Positions 34,124 through 42,211 of a stretch of 64,000 nucleotides of DNA are shown piece after piece; position 1 is the first letter of the stretch; every line of letters starts with the position of its first letter. The stretch is from Pseudomonas sp. JUb42 (GTDB lineage Bacteria; Pseudomonadota; Gammaproteobacteria; Pseudomonadales; Pseudomonadaceae). The notes under the pieces were generated by a model. That model worked only from the letters and a program-made list of their open reading frames with translations. It was not told where the DNA came from and searched no databases. The DNA lies in contig NZ_JANUFD010000002.1 in the NCBI RefSeq assembly GCF_024807945.1, positions 496,001-560,000 of the forward strand, written 5' to 3'. The position numbers and the translations under genes were made by a program.

Positions 34124-34486
34124 ATGACGACCGTATTGATAGTTGACGACGAGTATCTGATTGCCGATATCTTGAGCTTTGCGCTCGAAGAAGAGGGCTA
34201 TCTGACTGTGACCGCCGGTAACCCGCTCAAAGCCCTGGAGATCATTGATCGCGAGCGCCCCGACCTGATCATCACCGACTTCATGATGCCGAGCATGACC
34301 GGCGTGGAATTCGCCGAAGCCGTCAGGCTGCGCCCCGGCCACAGCCAGACGCCCATGGTGCTGATGAGCGGCGCCCAGGCGCATATGGGCGTGGAAAGAA
34401 GTGATCTGTTTATCGATGTACTGCAAAAGCCATTTGATATCGACGAGGTGATCAATAAAGTGCGAGGCATTGTTAGTCCGGATTGA
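34124..34486 (+). CDS. Single-domain response regulator (CheY-like)
   Basis: 120 residues, receiver only. Acidic pocket 'VLIVDDEYLIADIL' (DD), phospho-acceptor Asp in 'DLIITDFMMPSMTGVEFAEA', Ser/Thr switch in 'MVLMSGAQA', and Lys in 'VLQKPFDIDEV'. There is no output domain. It lies 82 bases after the KaiC-like ATPase on the same strand and is probably co-transcribed, so it may link phosphorelay signals to that ATPase. Pairs of KaiC-like proteins with receivers or kinases are known in Pseudomonas, but no kinase gene is beside this one. Confidence 0.88.
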   Translation: MTTVLIVDDEYLIADILSFALEEEGYLTVTAGNPLKALEIIDRERPDLIITDFMMPSMTGVEFAEAVRLRPGHSQTPMVLMSGAQAHMGVERSDLFIDVLQKPFDIDEVINKVRGIVSPD

Positions 34487-34529
34487 CTCTTGCTCAGAGG
34501 ACACTTGACAGTGGGAAGGAGTAAATCTG

Positions 34530-34618
34530 GTGGGAGCGAATTCATTCGCGAATAGGCATCACATCCGACGCATTTTTATCGTCTGTAATCACGCGTTCGC
34601 GAATGAATTCGCTCCCAC
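34530..34618. repeat. REP inverted pair (family A)
   Basis: GTGGGAGCGAATTCATTCGC and its complement, 89 bases end to end, between the receiver gene and the convergent gene at 34680. Confidence 0.9.
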
Positions 34619-34679
34619 CGAGTTTCGGTGATCCAGTTGGACGTTTTGCGATGTTTGCGAAGAGCCAGCAAGCTGGCGT

Positions 34680-35780
34680 TTATTGCGCAACAGCCTTCAA
34701 TGCCGCCGCTACATCATCGAGCGACCCCTGTGCCGGTTCCGGCAGCAATTTCAGCTCGGTCACCTTGCCGCGTATCACCACCTGCATGCTGTTCGGCGCG
34801 CCCCGGCTATCGCCAAGAATGCGATAGGTGGTGTCGCCACGGACAAAACTCAGAACATGCCCGGCACTGTCATAGTCGAACTGTTCGACATCGGACTCGG
34901 GGTAGACCAGGCTCACCTCGCTCTTGCCATCGACCGCGGCGTAATACACCGAGTCGCTGGTTGCGGGAGTAAACAGGACAATCTTCTTGCCCGACGGCGC
35001 CAGTTTGAACGCCAGCAGTATCTTGCGCTGCTCGTCGTCCTCCCAGATGGTGCGATTGATTTCCACCATTTTGCCGTTTTTGTTCTGCGAATGAGATTCC
35101 TCGATCAAACCTGAGGGTGAGGTCTGGTCGATCACGGTATGGGTTTCTTCATAGGGCTCACCGTTGCGGATACTGTAGGTGGCCATTTCATGCAGGCAGC
35201 AGCCATCCTTGGTCATCACGCTCAATTGCCGAGTCTTGTTATCGACGCCGAACATCCCGCAGTAGTTCTGGGCCAGATCGGTAAAGGAATCACTGTGGGT
35301 GAAGCCATCTTTGTTGCCAATGAACACCTGAAAGGATGGGCCGTGATAGCAGCTGTTCTGGCCGTCCATCAGGGCCAGGTCCTTGATGCCGTCGAAGTTG
35401 AAATCCTCGTAAATCAACACGCTTTGCTCGCCGTAGGGCAGCTCATGGACGTTGGCCTTGACCTCATCGGTCTTGGGGTTGGTATCGAGCACCATTTCGT
35501 CAGACTGCACCTGGATCAGCACCGCGCCGCTTTTCTGGTCGTAGACCTTGATGATTCCGGGGCGAAATACATCGTCGTCACTGGAGACTTCCAGGGTTGC
35601 CCGGTACTTGTCGGAAAACTTCTGCAGGCTGTAAGTGGTTTTAGCGGCCGCTTCGAACTTTGCCGAGTCCATTTCCCCATAGGTATCAGGCTCCGGGGCC
35701 GCCGAGGCCAGCAGCGGAAATATCACGCCAAACAACACTGCGCTATTGCTCAACAGCCGTTTAATGATCGAACCTGGCAC
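34680..35780 (-). CDS. Exported protein related to the XAC2610 family
   Basis: 366 residues with a Sec signal, 'RLLSNSAVLFGVIFPLLASA'. The mature part has an FG-GAP/integrin-like calcium pattern, 'IYEDFNFDGIKDLALMDGQN', then 'SCYHGPSFQVFIGNKDGFTH' and 'YCGMFGVDNKTRQLSVMTKD', which I associate with XAC2610-related proteins (putative outer-surface or periplasmic proteins). The C-terminal third is beta-rich ('VVIRGKVTELKLLPEP'). Four or more cysteines could form disulfides. Role unknown. REP elements flank it on both sides (34530-34618 and 35833-35922). Confidence 0.75.
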   Translation of the reverse strand: MPGSIIKRLLSNSAVLFGVIFPLLASAAPEPDTYGEMDSAKFEAAAKTTYSLQKFSDKYRATLEVSSDDDVFRPGIIKVYDQKSGAVLIQVQSDEMVLDTNPKTDEVKANVHELPYGEQSVLIYEDFNFDGIKDLALMDGQNSCYHGPSFQVFIGNKDGFTHSDSFTDLAQNYCGMFGVDNKTRQLSVMTKDGCCLHEMATYSIRNGEPYEETHTVIDQTSPSGLIEESHSQNKNGKMVEINRTIWEDDEQRKILLAFKLAPSGKKIVLFTPATSDSVYYAAVDGKSEVSLVYPESDVEQFDYDSAGHVLSFVRGDTTYRILGDSRGAPNSMQVVIRGKVTELKLLPEPAQGSLDDVAAALKAVAQ

Positions 35781-35832
35781 GACAAGAACTCCTGTTTGTT
35801 TTGCCCAGTATATTGGTTTCTGATGACCCCTC

Positions 35833-35922
35833 GTGGGACCGGCTTTAGCCGGGAAGGCGTCGGCATGATCGGTGCATTTTTATAGCCTTCAATATTGTCT
35901 TCCCGGCTAACGCCGGCCCCAC
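35833..35922. repeat. REP-like inverted pair (family D)
   Basis: GTGGGACCGGCTTTAGCCGG on the left faces CCGGCTAACGCCGGCCCCAC on the right, 90 bases overall. It is the clearest copy of the GGGACCGGCTTTAGCC family. Confidence 0.85.
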
Positions 35923-35946
35923 ATAAGTTGTGCGATCCGGCCCAAT

Positions 35947-35974
35947 AAAAAAGCCCCGGCAACGGCCAGGGCTT
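35947..35974 (-). terminator. Rho-independent terminator after the GvpU-like gene
   Basis: On the minus strand, AAGCCCTGGC and GCCGGGGCTT form a stem around CGTT with one mismatch, followed by six T. It lies 17 bases past the stop at 35991 and so closes the gvpU-like transcript, and probably that of the fmd operon if they are joined. Confidence 0.8.
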
Positions 35975-35990
35975 CGGGTGATTCAACTCA

Positions 35991-36461
35991 TCACTGCCTG
36001 ACGATACGGCCAATGGTAAAGCCGTCCACCGCCGCAATCCGCCCACGCCACAGGGTGCCGGCTTCGCAGATCGGGTCCTGGTTGGTCGAGTAGGTCTTGC
36101 AGTCTTTCAAGTGGATAAAGTGGAACGCCGGGGTATCTTCCGCCGACTCGCCGGGTCTGAAGGACAGGATCATTTCCTTCATCGAGGCATCTGTGCCGTT
36201 ATGGAACTTGCCGAACGGCGCAGATATATCCTCGGCCAGTTGTTCGAAGTAGGCGTCGTGGGAAATCAGATGACCGGACACCAGGTTGCCACCCACTGAC
36301 AGGGTGATACCCATTTCAACCTTGGTGTTGGCGACAAATTTCACAAGCCACTGCAACAACCAGTCAATCTGCTTGCCTTGCCATTTGAACTGGGCGATCA
36401 CGTCATCGTGATTCTGGCCGGGCAACGGTTGTGATTGTTGTACTTGATCTTCATCTGCCAT
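35991..36461 (-). CDS. GvpU-like (gas-vesicle accessory) protein, orphan
   Basis: 156 residues from ATG 36461 (AAGGAG eight bases upstream). The core matches the GvpU family of Bacillus gas-vesicle clusters: 'VEMGITLSVGGNLVSGHLIS' followed by HDAYFEQLAED, then 'AFHFIHLKDCKTYSTN' and the C-terminal 'LWRGRIAAVDGFTIGRIV'. There are no gvpA, gvpN or other gas-vesicle genes in the window, so a vesicle role is not expected here; the domain has probably been reused. Its minus-strand position just downstream of fmdB, before a terminator, allows co-transcription with the formamide genes, but the 104-base gap also allows a separate promoter. Confidence 0.75.
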   Translation of the reverse strand: MADEDQVQQSQPLPGQNHDDVIAQFKWQGKQIDWLLQWLVKFVANTKVEMGITLSVGGNLVSGHLISHDAYFEQLAEDISAPFGKFHNGTDASMKEMILSFRPGESAEDTPAFHFIHLKDCKTYSTNQDPICEAGTLWRGRIAAVDGFTIGRIVRQ

Positions 36462-36565
36462 TTTCAAAGCTCCTTGCCATGCAAAGTAATGAGCCCAAGC
36501 CAAACATCGGACCGGACGAATACCAACCATAGCCGCTGCTCATGACTATCGCGAGTCGATCTGTC

Positions 36566-36913
36566 TCAGTGGCTTATCATCCAGGGTCTGCCGGCCGCCT
36601 TGCCTTTGAGGGCATGGGGGTTGGTTTTACTGGGCGCCACAGGCTTGCTCGGCCCGCAACAGCTGCACCCGCTGGGGTGGCGTTTGCTGTCCTGATATTC
36701 GGCGACGGTCTTGGGCGCGTTGGCGCTGCGTTCGTTGGTTTCGATGGCCCGGCGTTTATTCCCTGAAACAGTGCTCAGGCCCGGCGCCGAGAGGATCACG
36801 CGCATGCTCGAAGTACCACATTCGGGGCAGGCACAGGCCAGGCCGCTTTCGGCCATGGGACGCAGGGCGGTGAAATCGCCGCAGCTGGGGCAGTCGTATT
36901 CGTACATGGGCAT
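36566..36913 (-). CDS. fmdB: FmdB family zinc-ribbon regulatory protein
   Basis: 115 residues. The N-terminus is a CxxC zinc ribbon: 'MPMYEYDCPSCGDFTALRPM' and 'ACACPECGTSSMRVILSAPG'. This is the FmdB family, named for the regulator of formamidase in Methylophilus. The C-terminal half is basic with a second cysteine pair, 'HPSGCSCCGPSKPVAP'. ATG 36913 has AGGAG seven bases upstream. It follows formamidase fmdA in the same direction with a REP pair between, the same order as fmdA-fmdB elsewhere. It presumably tunes formamidase expression; the mechanism is not established. Confidence 0.9.
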   Translation of the reverse strand: MPMYEYDCPSCGDFTALRPMAESGLACACPECGTSSMRVILSAPGLSTVSGNKRRAIETNERSANAPKTVAEYQDSKRHPSGCSCCGPSKPVAPSKTNPHALKGKAAGRPWMISH

Positions 36914-36970
36914 GGAAAGGCTCCTGACTATTCGGTTTCCTGGCACCGTGTTGTCTGCAAAGGTAAACCT

Positions 36971-37060
36971 GTGGGAGCGGATTTATCCGCGAAGAGGTCA
37001 ATACATTCGATGTATTTGTATTGCCTGGAATGCAGCCTTCGCGAATGAATTCGCTCCCAC
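36971..37060. repeat. Chimeric REP pair between fmdA and fmdB
   Basis: The left arm is GTGGGAGCGGATTTATCCGC (family B, as at 62985) while the right arm is GCGAATGAATTCGCTCCCAC (family A). The mix suggests recombination or gene conversion between REP families. Confidence 0.85.
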
Positions 37061-37095
37061 CTTTTGCAGCGCTCTGGCTTTAGAACGTGTACAGC

Positions 37096-38325
37096 CTACA
37101 AATCGTAGGCAATCGGCAAATCAACCAACCCGTCAATGAACCTGGTCGGGCCATTGGCGTTGGGGTTGATGTCGAACTGGAAGATCTCGGTAGGCAGCCA
37201 CAGGGTCGCGCAGGCGTTGGGGATGTCCACCACGCCGCTGATATGCCCCTGCACCGGTGCCGAGCCGAGCAGCGCGTAGCCCTGGGCCGGGGAATAGCCG
37301 AATTTGGTCAGGTAGTTGATCGCATTCAGGCAAGCCTGGCGGTAGGCAATGTTGACGTCCAGATAATGCTGCTTGCCCTGCTCGTCCACCGAGATACCTT
37401 CGAAGATCAGGTATTTGTTGTAGTTGGGCACGATGGGGCTGGGCTTGAACACCGGGTTCTTGATGCCGTACTTGGCCATGCCGCCCTTGATCAGCTCGAC
37501 GCGCATATGCACCCAGCCGGCCATTTCGATGGCGCCGCAGAAGGTGATTTCGCCGTCGCCCTGGCTGAAGTGCAGGTCACCCACCGACAGCCCGGCGCCA
37601 TCGACATAGACCGGGAAGAACACCTTGGAGCCCCGGGACAAATCCTTGATATCGCAGTTGCCGCCATGCTCGCGCGGCGGCACGGTGCGTGCGCCGGTGG
37701 CGGCGGCCATGTCCCGGGCCGGCCCCTTGAGCTTGCCCAGGTGCGCGGTCTTGGCATGGGGCGGGTTGGCCAGAGGCGGCACGCGGGTCGGGTCGGTGTC
37801 GATCAGTTCCTGTTCGCGCTTGTTCCACTCGGCGAGCATCTTGTGATCGGGCAGGCAACCGATCAGGCCGGGGTGGATCAGGCCTGCGAATTCGACACCG
37901 GGAATGTGCCGCGAACTGGTCATCATGCCCTTGAAGTCCCAGATGGCCTTCTGTGCCGACGGGAAATGATCGGTCAGGAAACCGCCGCCGTTCTGTTTCG
38001 AGAAGAAACCGTTGAAGCCCCACTGGGAATCGGCACGGGCGCCGATATCCAGCAGGTCCACCACCAGCAGGTCGCCCGGCTCGGCGCCATGCACGCCGAC
38101 CGGGCCGGACAGGTAGTGCACGGTGGACAGATCGACGTCACGCACATCGCTGGCGTCGTCATCGTTCTTGATGGCGCCGGCGGTCCAGTCGTAGGTTTCC
38201 AGGATGAAGTCGTCACCCGGCTTGACCCAGCACGCCATGGGGATATCCGGGTGCCAGCGGTTGTGGATCTGCTCGTTCTCGGTGACCGGCTGGTTGAGGT
38301 CGACTTTGATCAGGGTTTCGGTCAT
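37096..38325 (-). CDS. fmdA: Formamidase (acetamidase/formamidase family)
   Basis: 409 residues, the usual size of FmdA. It hydrolyses formamide to formate and ammonia. Sequence marks are 'KVDLNQPVTENEQIHNRWHP' at the start, 'GVHGAEPGDLLVVDLLDIG', 'PGVEFAGLIHPGLIGCLPDH', 'GGNCDIKDLSRGSKVFFPVY' and 'VGDLHFSQGDGEITFCGAIE', the last two being characteristic of the FmdA_AmdA fold. It lies downstream of a urea/amide-type ABC transporter and upstream of fmdB, as in the Methylophilus fmd cluster. A REP element precedes it (38377-38438) and another follows (36971-37060). Cytoplasmic. Confidence 0.95.
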   Translation of the reverse strand: MTETLIKVDLNQPVTENEQIHNRWHPDIPMACWVKPGDDFILETYDWTAGAIKNDDDASDVRDVDLSTVHYLSGPVGVHGAEPGDLLVVDLLDIGARADSQWGFNGFFSKQNGGGFLTDHFPSAQKAIWDFKGMMTSSRHIPGVEFAGLIHPGLIGCLPDHKMLAEWNKREQELIDTDPTRVPPLANPPHAKTAHLGKLKGPARDMAAATGARTVPPREHGGNCDIKDLSRGSKVFFPVYVDGAGLSVGDLHFSQGDGEITFCGAIEMAGWVHMRVELIKGGMAKYGIKNPVFKPSPIVPNYNKYLIFEGISVDEQGKQHYLDVNIAYRQACLNAINYLTKFGYSPAQGYALLGSAPVQGHISGVVDIPNACATLWLPTEIFQFDINPNANGPTRFIDGLVDLPIAYDL

Positions 38326-38376
38326 GGCGTTGCTCCTTGAGGTTGAGGTTCAAACCGATGGGTTTTGGGTGACCCC

Positions 38377-38438
38377 TTCGCGGGCAAGCCTCGCTCCCAC
38401 AGACCCCACACTTTGTGGGGGCGAGGCTTGCCCGCAAA
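38377..38438. repeat. REP pair (family C, inverted orientation) between urtE-like gene and fmdA
   Basis: TTCGCGGGCAAGCCTCGCTC is followed, after a short loop, by GGGCGAGGCTTGCCCGC. The arms face the opposite way to the pairs at 47911 and 49978. It lies in the gap upstream of fmdA. Confidence 0.85.
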
Positions 38439-38474
38439 GAGGCCAGCACAGACAACAAAGTTTCAACTTGCTCG

Positions 38475-39164
38475 TTAAACCGAGAGATACCGACTGATCG
38501 TCGCTTCATCGACATTGGCCCGGGTCTCTTCGACGACGAAGCGGCCCTTCTCGATGACCAGGAAGCGGTCAGCGATATCCAGGGTGAAAGACAGCACCTG
38601 TTCCGAGACGACGATGGTCAGGTCGCGCAGGTTGCGGATCTCTTTGAGGGTGCGGGCGATGTCCTTGATGATCGACGGCTGGATGCCTTCGGTGGGTTCG
38701 TCCAGCAGCAGGACCTTGGGGTTGGTCGCCAGGGCGCGGGCGATCGCCAATTGCTGTTGCTGGCCGCCGGAGAGGTTGCCGCCACGGCGACCGCGCATGT
38801 CGTAGAGCACCGGGAACAGTGCGTAGAGGTCTTCAGGCACAATGCCTCTGGCCGACGCAGGCAGGCCGGTCTGGATATTCTCCAGCACGCTCATGGCCGG
38901 GAAGATCATTCGCCCCTGTGGCACATAGGCCATGCCGTGCTCGACCCGGGAATGGGTCTCCATGGCCGAGACGTCCACGCCTTCGACCTTCACCTGCCCG
39001 GCCCACTGCGGCAGGATGCCCATCAGGCTCTTGAACAGAGTGGTCTTGCCCATGCCGTTGCGGCCCATGACCGCGACTATCTCGCGTTTCTCGACGCTCA
39101 GGTCCAGGCCATGGAGGATCTGGCTCTGGCCGTAGCCGCAGGCCAGTTGACTGATAGTGAACAT
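38475..39164 (-). CDS. Amide/urea ABC transporter ATP-binding protein (UrtE-type)
   Basis: 229 residues, an ABC ATPase of the branched-chain/urea (HAAT) family. Walker A is 'IVAVMGRNGMGKTTLFKSL', the signature is 'NLSGGQQQQLAIARAL', and Walker B is 'VLLLDEPTEGIQPSIIKDI'. The 'YVPQGRMIFPAMSVLENIQ' region is typical of UrtE/LivF. It is the last transporter gene before fmdA. In this context it should power import of formamide, urea or other short-chain amides (FmdF role in Methylophilus), not branched-chain amino acids. Confidence 0.9.
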   Translation of the reverse strand: MFTISQLACGYGQSQILHGLDLSVEKREIVAVMGRNGMGKTTLFKSLMGILPQWAGQVKVEGVDVSAMETHSRVEHGMAYVPQGRMIFPAMSVLENIQTGLPASARGIVPEDLYALFPVLYDMRGRRGGNLSGGQQQQLAIARALATNPKVLLLDEPTEGIQPSIIKDIARTLKEIRNLRDLTIVVSEQVLSFTLDIADRFLVIEKGRFVVEETRANVDEATISRYLSV

Positions 39165-39182
39165 GCCGTGCTCCTTGATGGC

Positions 39183-39941
39183 TCAGTGGCCCAGATAGAC
39201 TTCGATGACTTTCGGGTTCTTCTGCACCGACTCCATGCTGCCTTCGGCCAGGACCTTGCCCTGGTGCAGCACGGTGACCTTGTGGGCGATGCTCTTGACG
39301 AACTCCATGTCGTGCTCGATGACCAGCACCGAGCGGCCCTGACTGATGCGGTTGAGCAGGTCGGCGGTCTGCGCCCGCTCGCTGACGCTCATGCCCGCCA
39401 CAGGCTCGTCGAGCATCAGCAGTTCCGGGTCCTGCATGAGCAGCATGCCGATCTCCAGCCACTGCTTCTGGCCGTGGGACAGCAGCCCGGCCTGCTGTTG
39501 CAACAGCTCGCCGAGGAAGATATCCGCCGCCACTTCCTCGACCCTGGCCACCACTTGCGCGGTGCGCTGGAAGAACAGCGCGCCGAACACGGTACGGCCC
39601 TTGGGGAAGGACATTTCCAGGTTTTCGAACACGGTGAGGTTGTCGTAGATGGACGGGGTCTGGAACTTGCGCCCTACCCCGGCGCGGACGATGTCGTACT
39701 CGCGCATGCCGGTCAGTTCGCGACCGTCGAACTGAATGCTGCCGCTGGTGGCGCGGGTCTTGCCGCAGATCAGGTCAAGTACCGTGGTCTTGCCTGCGCC
39801 GTTGGGGCCGATCACTACCCGCACTTCGTTGCGGTCGATATACAGGTTGAGGGAATCGACCGCCTTGAAGCCGTCGAACGACACGGTCAGGCCCTCGATG
39901 GCCAATACCGGTTTGTTCATCTGGAAGCCGACGGCGCTCAT
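39183..39941 (-). CDS. Amide/urea ABC transporter ATP-binding protein (UrtD-type)
   Basis: 252 residues. Walker A is 'VVIGPNGAGKTTVLDLICG', the signature region is 'AGLLSHGQKQWLEIGMLL' with SHGQ, where UrtD/LivG often deviate from LSGGQ, and Walker B is 'PELLMLDEPVAGMSVSERAQ'. It overlaps the permease gene upstream by four bases (39938-39941), so the two are translationally coupled. It pairs with the UrtE-type ATPase to drive the permeases. Confidence 0.9.
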   Translation of the reverse strand: MSAVGFQMNKPVLAIEGLTVSFDGFKAVDSLNLYIDRNEVRVVIGPNGAGKTTVLDLICGKTRATSGSIQFDGRELTGMREYDIVRAGVGRKFQTPSIYDNLTVFENLEMSFPKGRTVFGALFFQRTAQVVARVEEVAADIFLGELLQQQAGLLSHGQKQWLEIGMLLMQDPELLMLDEPVAGMSVSERAQTADLLNRISQGRSVLVIEHDMEFVKSIAHKVTVLHQGKVLAEGSMESVQKNPKVIEVYLGH

Positions 39942-41104
39942 GGTTGAGTCTCCAGGGCAGGCGCCACTGGCTTGGCAGCCTCGGCAGATTTAGTCGGCAG
40001 CGGCGCCGGGGGCGTCCTGGATTTGCTGATCTGCGCCAGCCATTTACGCCCGTGGCTTTCCCACAGACCGGCCAGGCCGTTGGGGAAGTACATGACCACG
40101 GCGATGAACAGCCCGCCCATCAGGTACAGCCACAGTTCCGGGAAGGATTCGGAGAAGTAGGTCTTGCCGTAGTTGACCAGCAGCGAGCCCCACACCGCAC
40201 CGAGCAGCGACATACGCCCGCCTACGGCGGCAAAGATCACCATCTCGATGGACGGCACGATGCCGACGAAGGACGGCGACATGAACCCCACCTGCAAGGC
40301 GAACATCGCCCCGCCAATGGCCGAGAAACCGGCGGCCACGCAATAGACGAAGATCTTGAAACTGGCCACGTCATAGCCGGAGAAGCGCACCCGCTCTTCC
40401 TTGTCGCGCATGGCCATCAGCAGGCGACCGAGCTTGGAAGCGAGGATGAATTTGCCGATGAGGATGCAGCCGAACAGCAGGATCGCATTGATGAAATACA
40501 GCACCAGCTTGGCGCTGTCGGTGCGGATGTCCCAGCCGAGCAGGGTCTTGAGGTCGGTGATGCCGTTGACGCCACCGGTCAGGCCTTGCTGGCCGATGAT
40601 CAGCACGGTGAGGATCAGGGCGATGGCCTGGGTGACGATGGAGAAATACACATCACCCACCCGGCGCTTGAACATCGCCACGCCAATCACCAGGGCCATG
40701 ATCACCGGCACCGCGACCACGGCAAACACGGTGAAGGTGAAGCTGTGAAAGGGCATCCACAGGCCAGGCAGCTCGGTGATCTGGTTCCAGTCCATGAAGT
40801 CCGGGATGCCGGGGGTAGACTGGATCTTGGTGCTTTGCGGGTCCGAGGCTTCGAGCTTGAGAAACATCGCCATGCAGTAGCCGCCCAGACCGAAGAACAC
40901 GCCCTGGCCAAGGCTGAGAATGCCGCCATAGCCCCAGCACAGCACCAGGCCCACGGCGACGAAGGCGTAGGTCAGGTATTTGCCGACCATGTTCAGGCGG
41001 AAGGCGTCGAGCAACAGCGGGAACACCACAAAGATCAGCGCCGCGAGCACCGCAAGGCCAATCACGCCCTGCCGACCGCCGAGGAGTTTGTTTAACGCAT
41101 TCAT
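39938..41104 (-). CDS. Amide/urea ABC transporter permease (UrtC-type)
   Basis: 388 residues with about ten membrane segments of the LivM/UrtC class: 'LVLCWGYGGILSLGQGVFFG', 'VTQAIALILTVLIIGQQGLT' and 'FAAVGGRMSLLGAVWGSLL'. The C-terminal tail after about 360 is a hydrophilic Pro/Ala-rich extension. It forms the inner-membrane channel with the UrtB-type permease encoded 10 bases upstream. Length and the 'DPQSTKIQSTPGIPDFMDW' loop are in keeping with urea/short-amide transporters. Confidence 0.9.
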   Translation of the reverse strand: MNALNKLLGGRQGVIGLAVLAALIFVVFPLLLDAFRLNMVGKYLTYAFVAVGLVLCWGYGGILSLGQGVFFGLGGYCMAMFLKLEASDPQSTKIQSTPGIPDFMDWNQITELPGLWMPFHSFTFTVFAVVAVPVIMALVIGVAMFKRRVGDVYFSIVTQAIALILTVLIIGQQGLTGGVNGITDLKTLLGWDIRTDSAKLVLYFINAILLFGCILIGKFILASKLGRLLMAMRDKEERVRFSGYDVASFKIFVYCVAAGFSAIGGAMFALQVGFMSPSFVGIVPSIEMVIFAAVGGRMSLLGAVWGSLLVNYGKTYFSESFPELWLYLMGGLFIAVVMYFPNGLAGLWESHGRKWLAQISKSRTPPAPLPTKSAEAAKPVAPALETQP

Positions 41105-41114
41105 CTGCCTGCTC

Positions 41115-42032
41115 CTATTTACGAACTTTGCTTGCGAACAACCCTTGCGGGCGCATCAGCAGGATCAGGACCACGGTGGACAGGGTCAGCACCTTGGCCA
41201 TGGAGCCACTCATGAAGAACTCCGAGATCGACTGGGTCTGGGCGATGGCAAAGGCCGAGGCAATGGTGCCGAGCAGGCTTTGCGCGCCACCGAAGACCAC
41301 CACCAGGAAGGTGTCGACGATGTACAGGGAGCCGGCGGTCGGGCCGGTGGAGCCGATGGTGGTGAAGGCCGCACCGGCGACACCGGCGACGCCGCAGCCG
41401 AGGGCGAAGGTCATGCGGTCGACCTTGCGGGTATTGATCCCCACGGCGCGACTCATCACCCGGTTCTGCACCGTGGCGCGCACATGCAGGCCCCAGCGGG
41501 TGCGGTAGAGCATCAGGAAGATGGTCGCGGTAAGCAGCACCGTCAGGCCCATGACGAACAGGCCGTTGCGCGGGATCTCGATGGTGTCGCTGACATTCAC
41601 CGCGCCCATCAGCCACTCCGGCGGCGTGGCACTGACCTCACGGGCACCGAAGATCGAGCGGAAGGCCTGCTGCATGAACAGCGACAGACCCCAGGTTGCC
41701 AACAGGGTGTCCAGGGGGCGGTGGTACAGGCGACTGATCATCGCCCACTCCACCACCCAGCCGATGGCACCGGCCACCACGAACGACAGCGCGATGGCGA
41801 AGAAAAAGTAGTAGGGCTGCATCGACGGCATGAAGTGCAGGGTCAGGCTGGACAGGATGTAGGTGGTGTAGGCGCCGATGGTGAGGAATTCACCGTGGGC
41901 CATATTGATCACACCCATCTGCCCGAAAATGATCGCCAGTCCCAGGGCCATCAACAGCAGCACGCAGAACACGGAAAGCCCGTTGAACCCCTGCATGGCC
42001 GCGATGGCGCCAAATTCCGATAGCCATTGCAT
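41115..42032 (-). CDS. Amide/urea ABC transporter permease (UrtB-type)
   Basis: 305 residues from ATG 42032 (GGAG upstream). Membrane protein of the LivH/UrtB class: 'ALGLAIIFGQMGVINMAHGE', 'LLATWGLSLFMQQAFRSIFG' and 'GVAGVAGAAFTTIGSTGPT'. It lacks the long N-terminal periplasmic domain found in the urease-linked UrtB of many proteobacteria (about 500 residues), which favours an amide rather than strict urea transporter. A REP pair lies between it and the binding-protein gene. Confidence 0.88.
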   Translation of the reverse strand: MQWLSEFGAIAAMQGFNGLSVFCVLLLMALGLAIIFGQMGVINMAHGEFLTIGAYTTYILSSLTLHFMPSMQPYYFFFAIALSFVVAGAIGWVVEWAMISRLYHRPLDTLLATWGLSLFMQQAFRSIFGAREVSATPPEWLMGAVNVSDTIEIPRNGLFVMGLTVLLTATIFLMLYRTRWGLHVRATVQNRVMSRAVGINTRKVDRMTFALGCGVAGVAGAAFTTIGSTGPTAGSLYIVDTFLVVVFGGAQSLLGTIASAFAIAQTQSISEFFMSGSMAKVLTLSTVVLILLMRPQGLFASKVRK

Positions 42033-42093
42033 GATGATGGTCTCCGAGGTTGAGGTGATGAGCGGCACGATTGACCTATGTGGGGCGAATTGT

Positions 42094-42182
42094 GTGGGAG
42101 CGAATTCATTCGCGAAGAGGCCGGTATATCAATGCGTCCTCGCCGTCTGAACTACAGCTTTCGCGAATGAATTCGCTCCCAC
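42094..42182. repeat. REP pair (family A) between binding protein and permease genes
   Basis: GTGGGAGCGAATTCATTCGC and its complement flank about 50 bases, in the intergenic gap inside the transport operon. By analogy with malE-malF of E. coli it may stabilise the upstream binding-protein message. Confidence 0.9.
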
Positions 42183-42211
42183 AATTGCCCCCTATCAGGT
42201 CATATCTGCTG

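Noticed and set aside
37087..38340. Plus-strand ORF of 417 codons
   Set aside because: Antisense to fmdA over its full length; no ribosome site or family match.
38415..39947. Plus-strand ORF of 510 codons
   Set aside because: Antisense to two ABC ATPase genes with intact Walker motifs; composition typical of a shadow.
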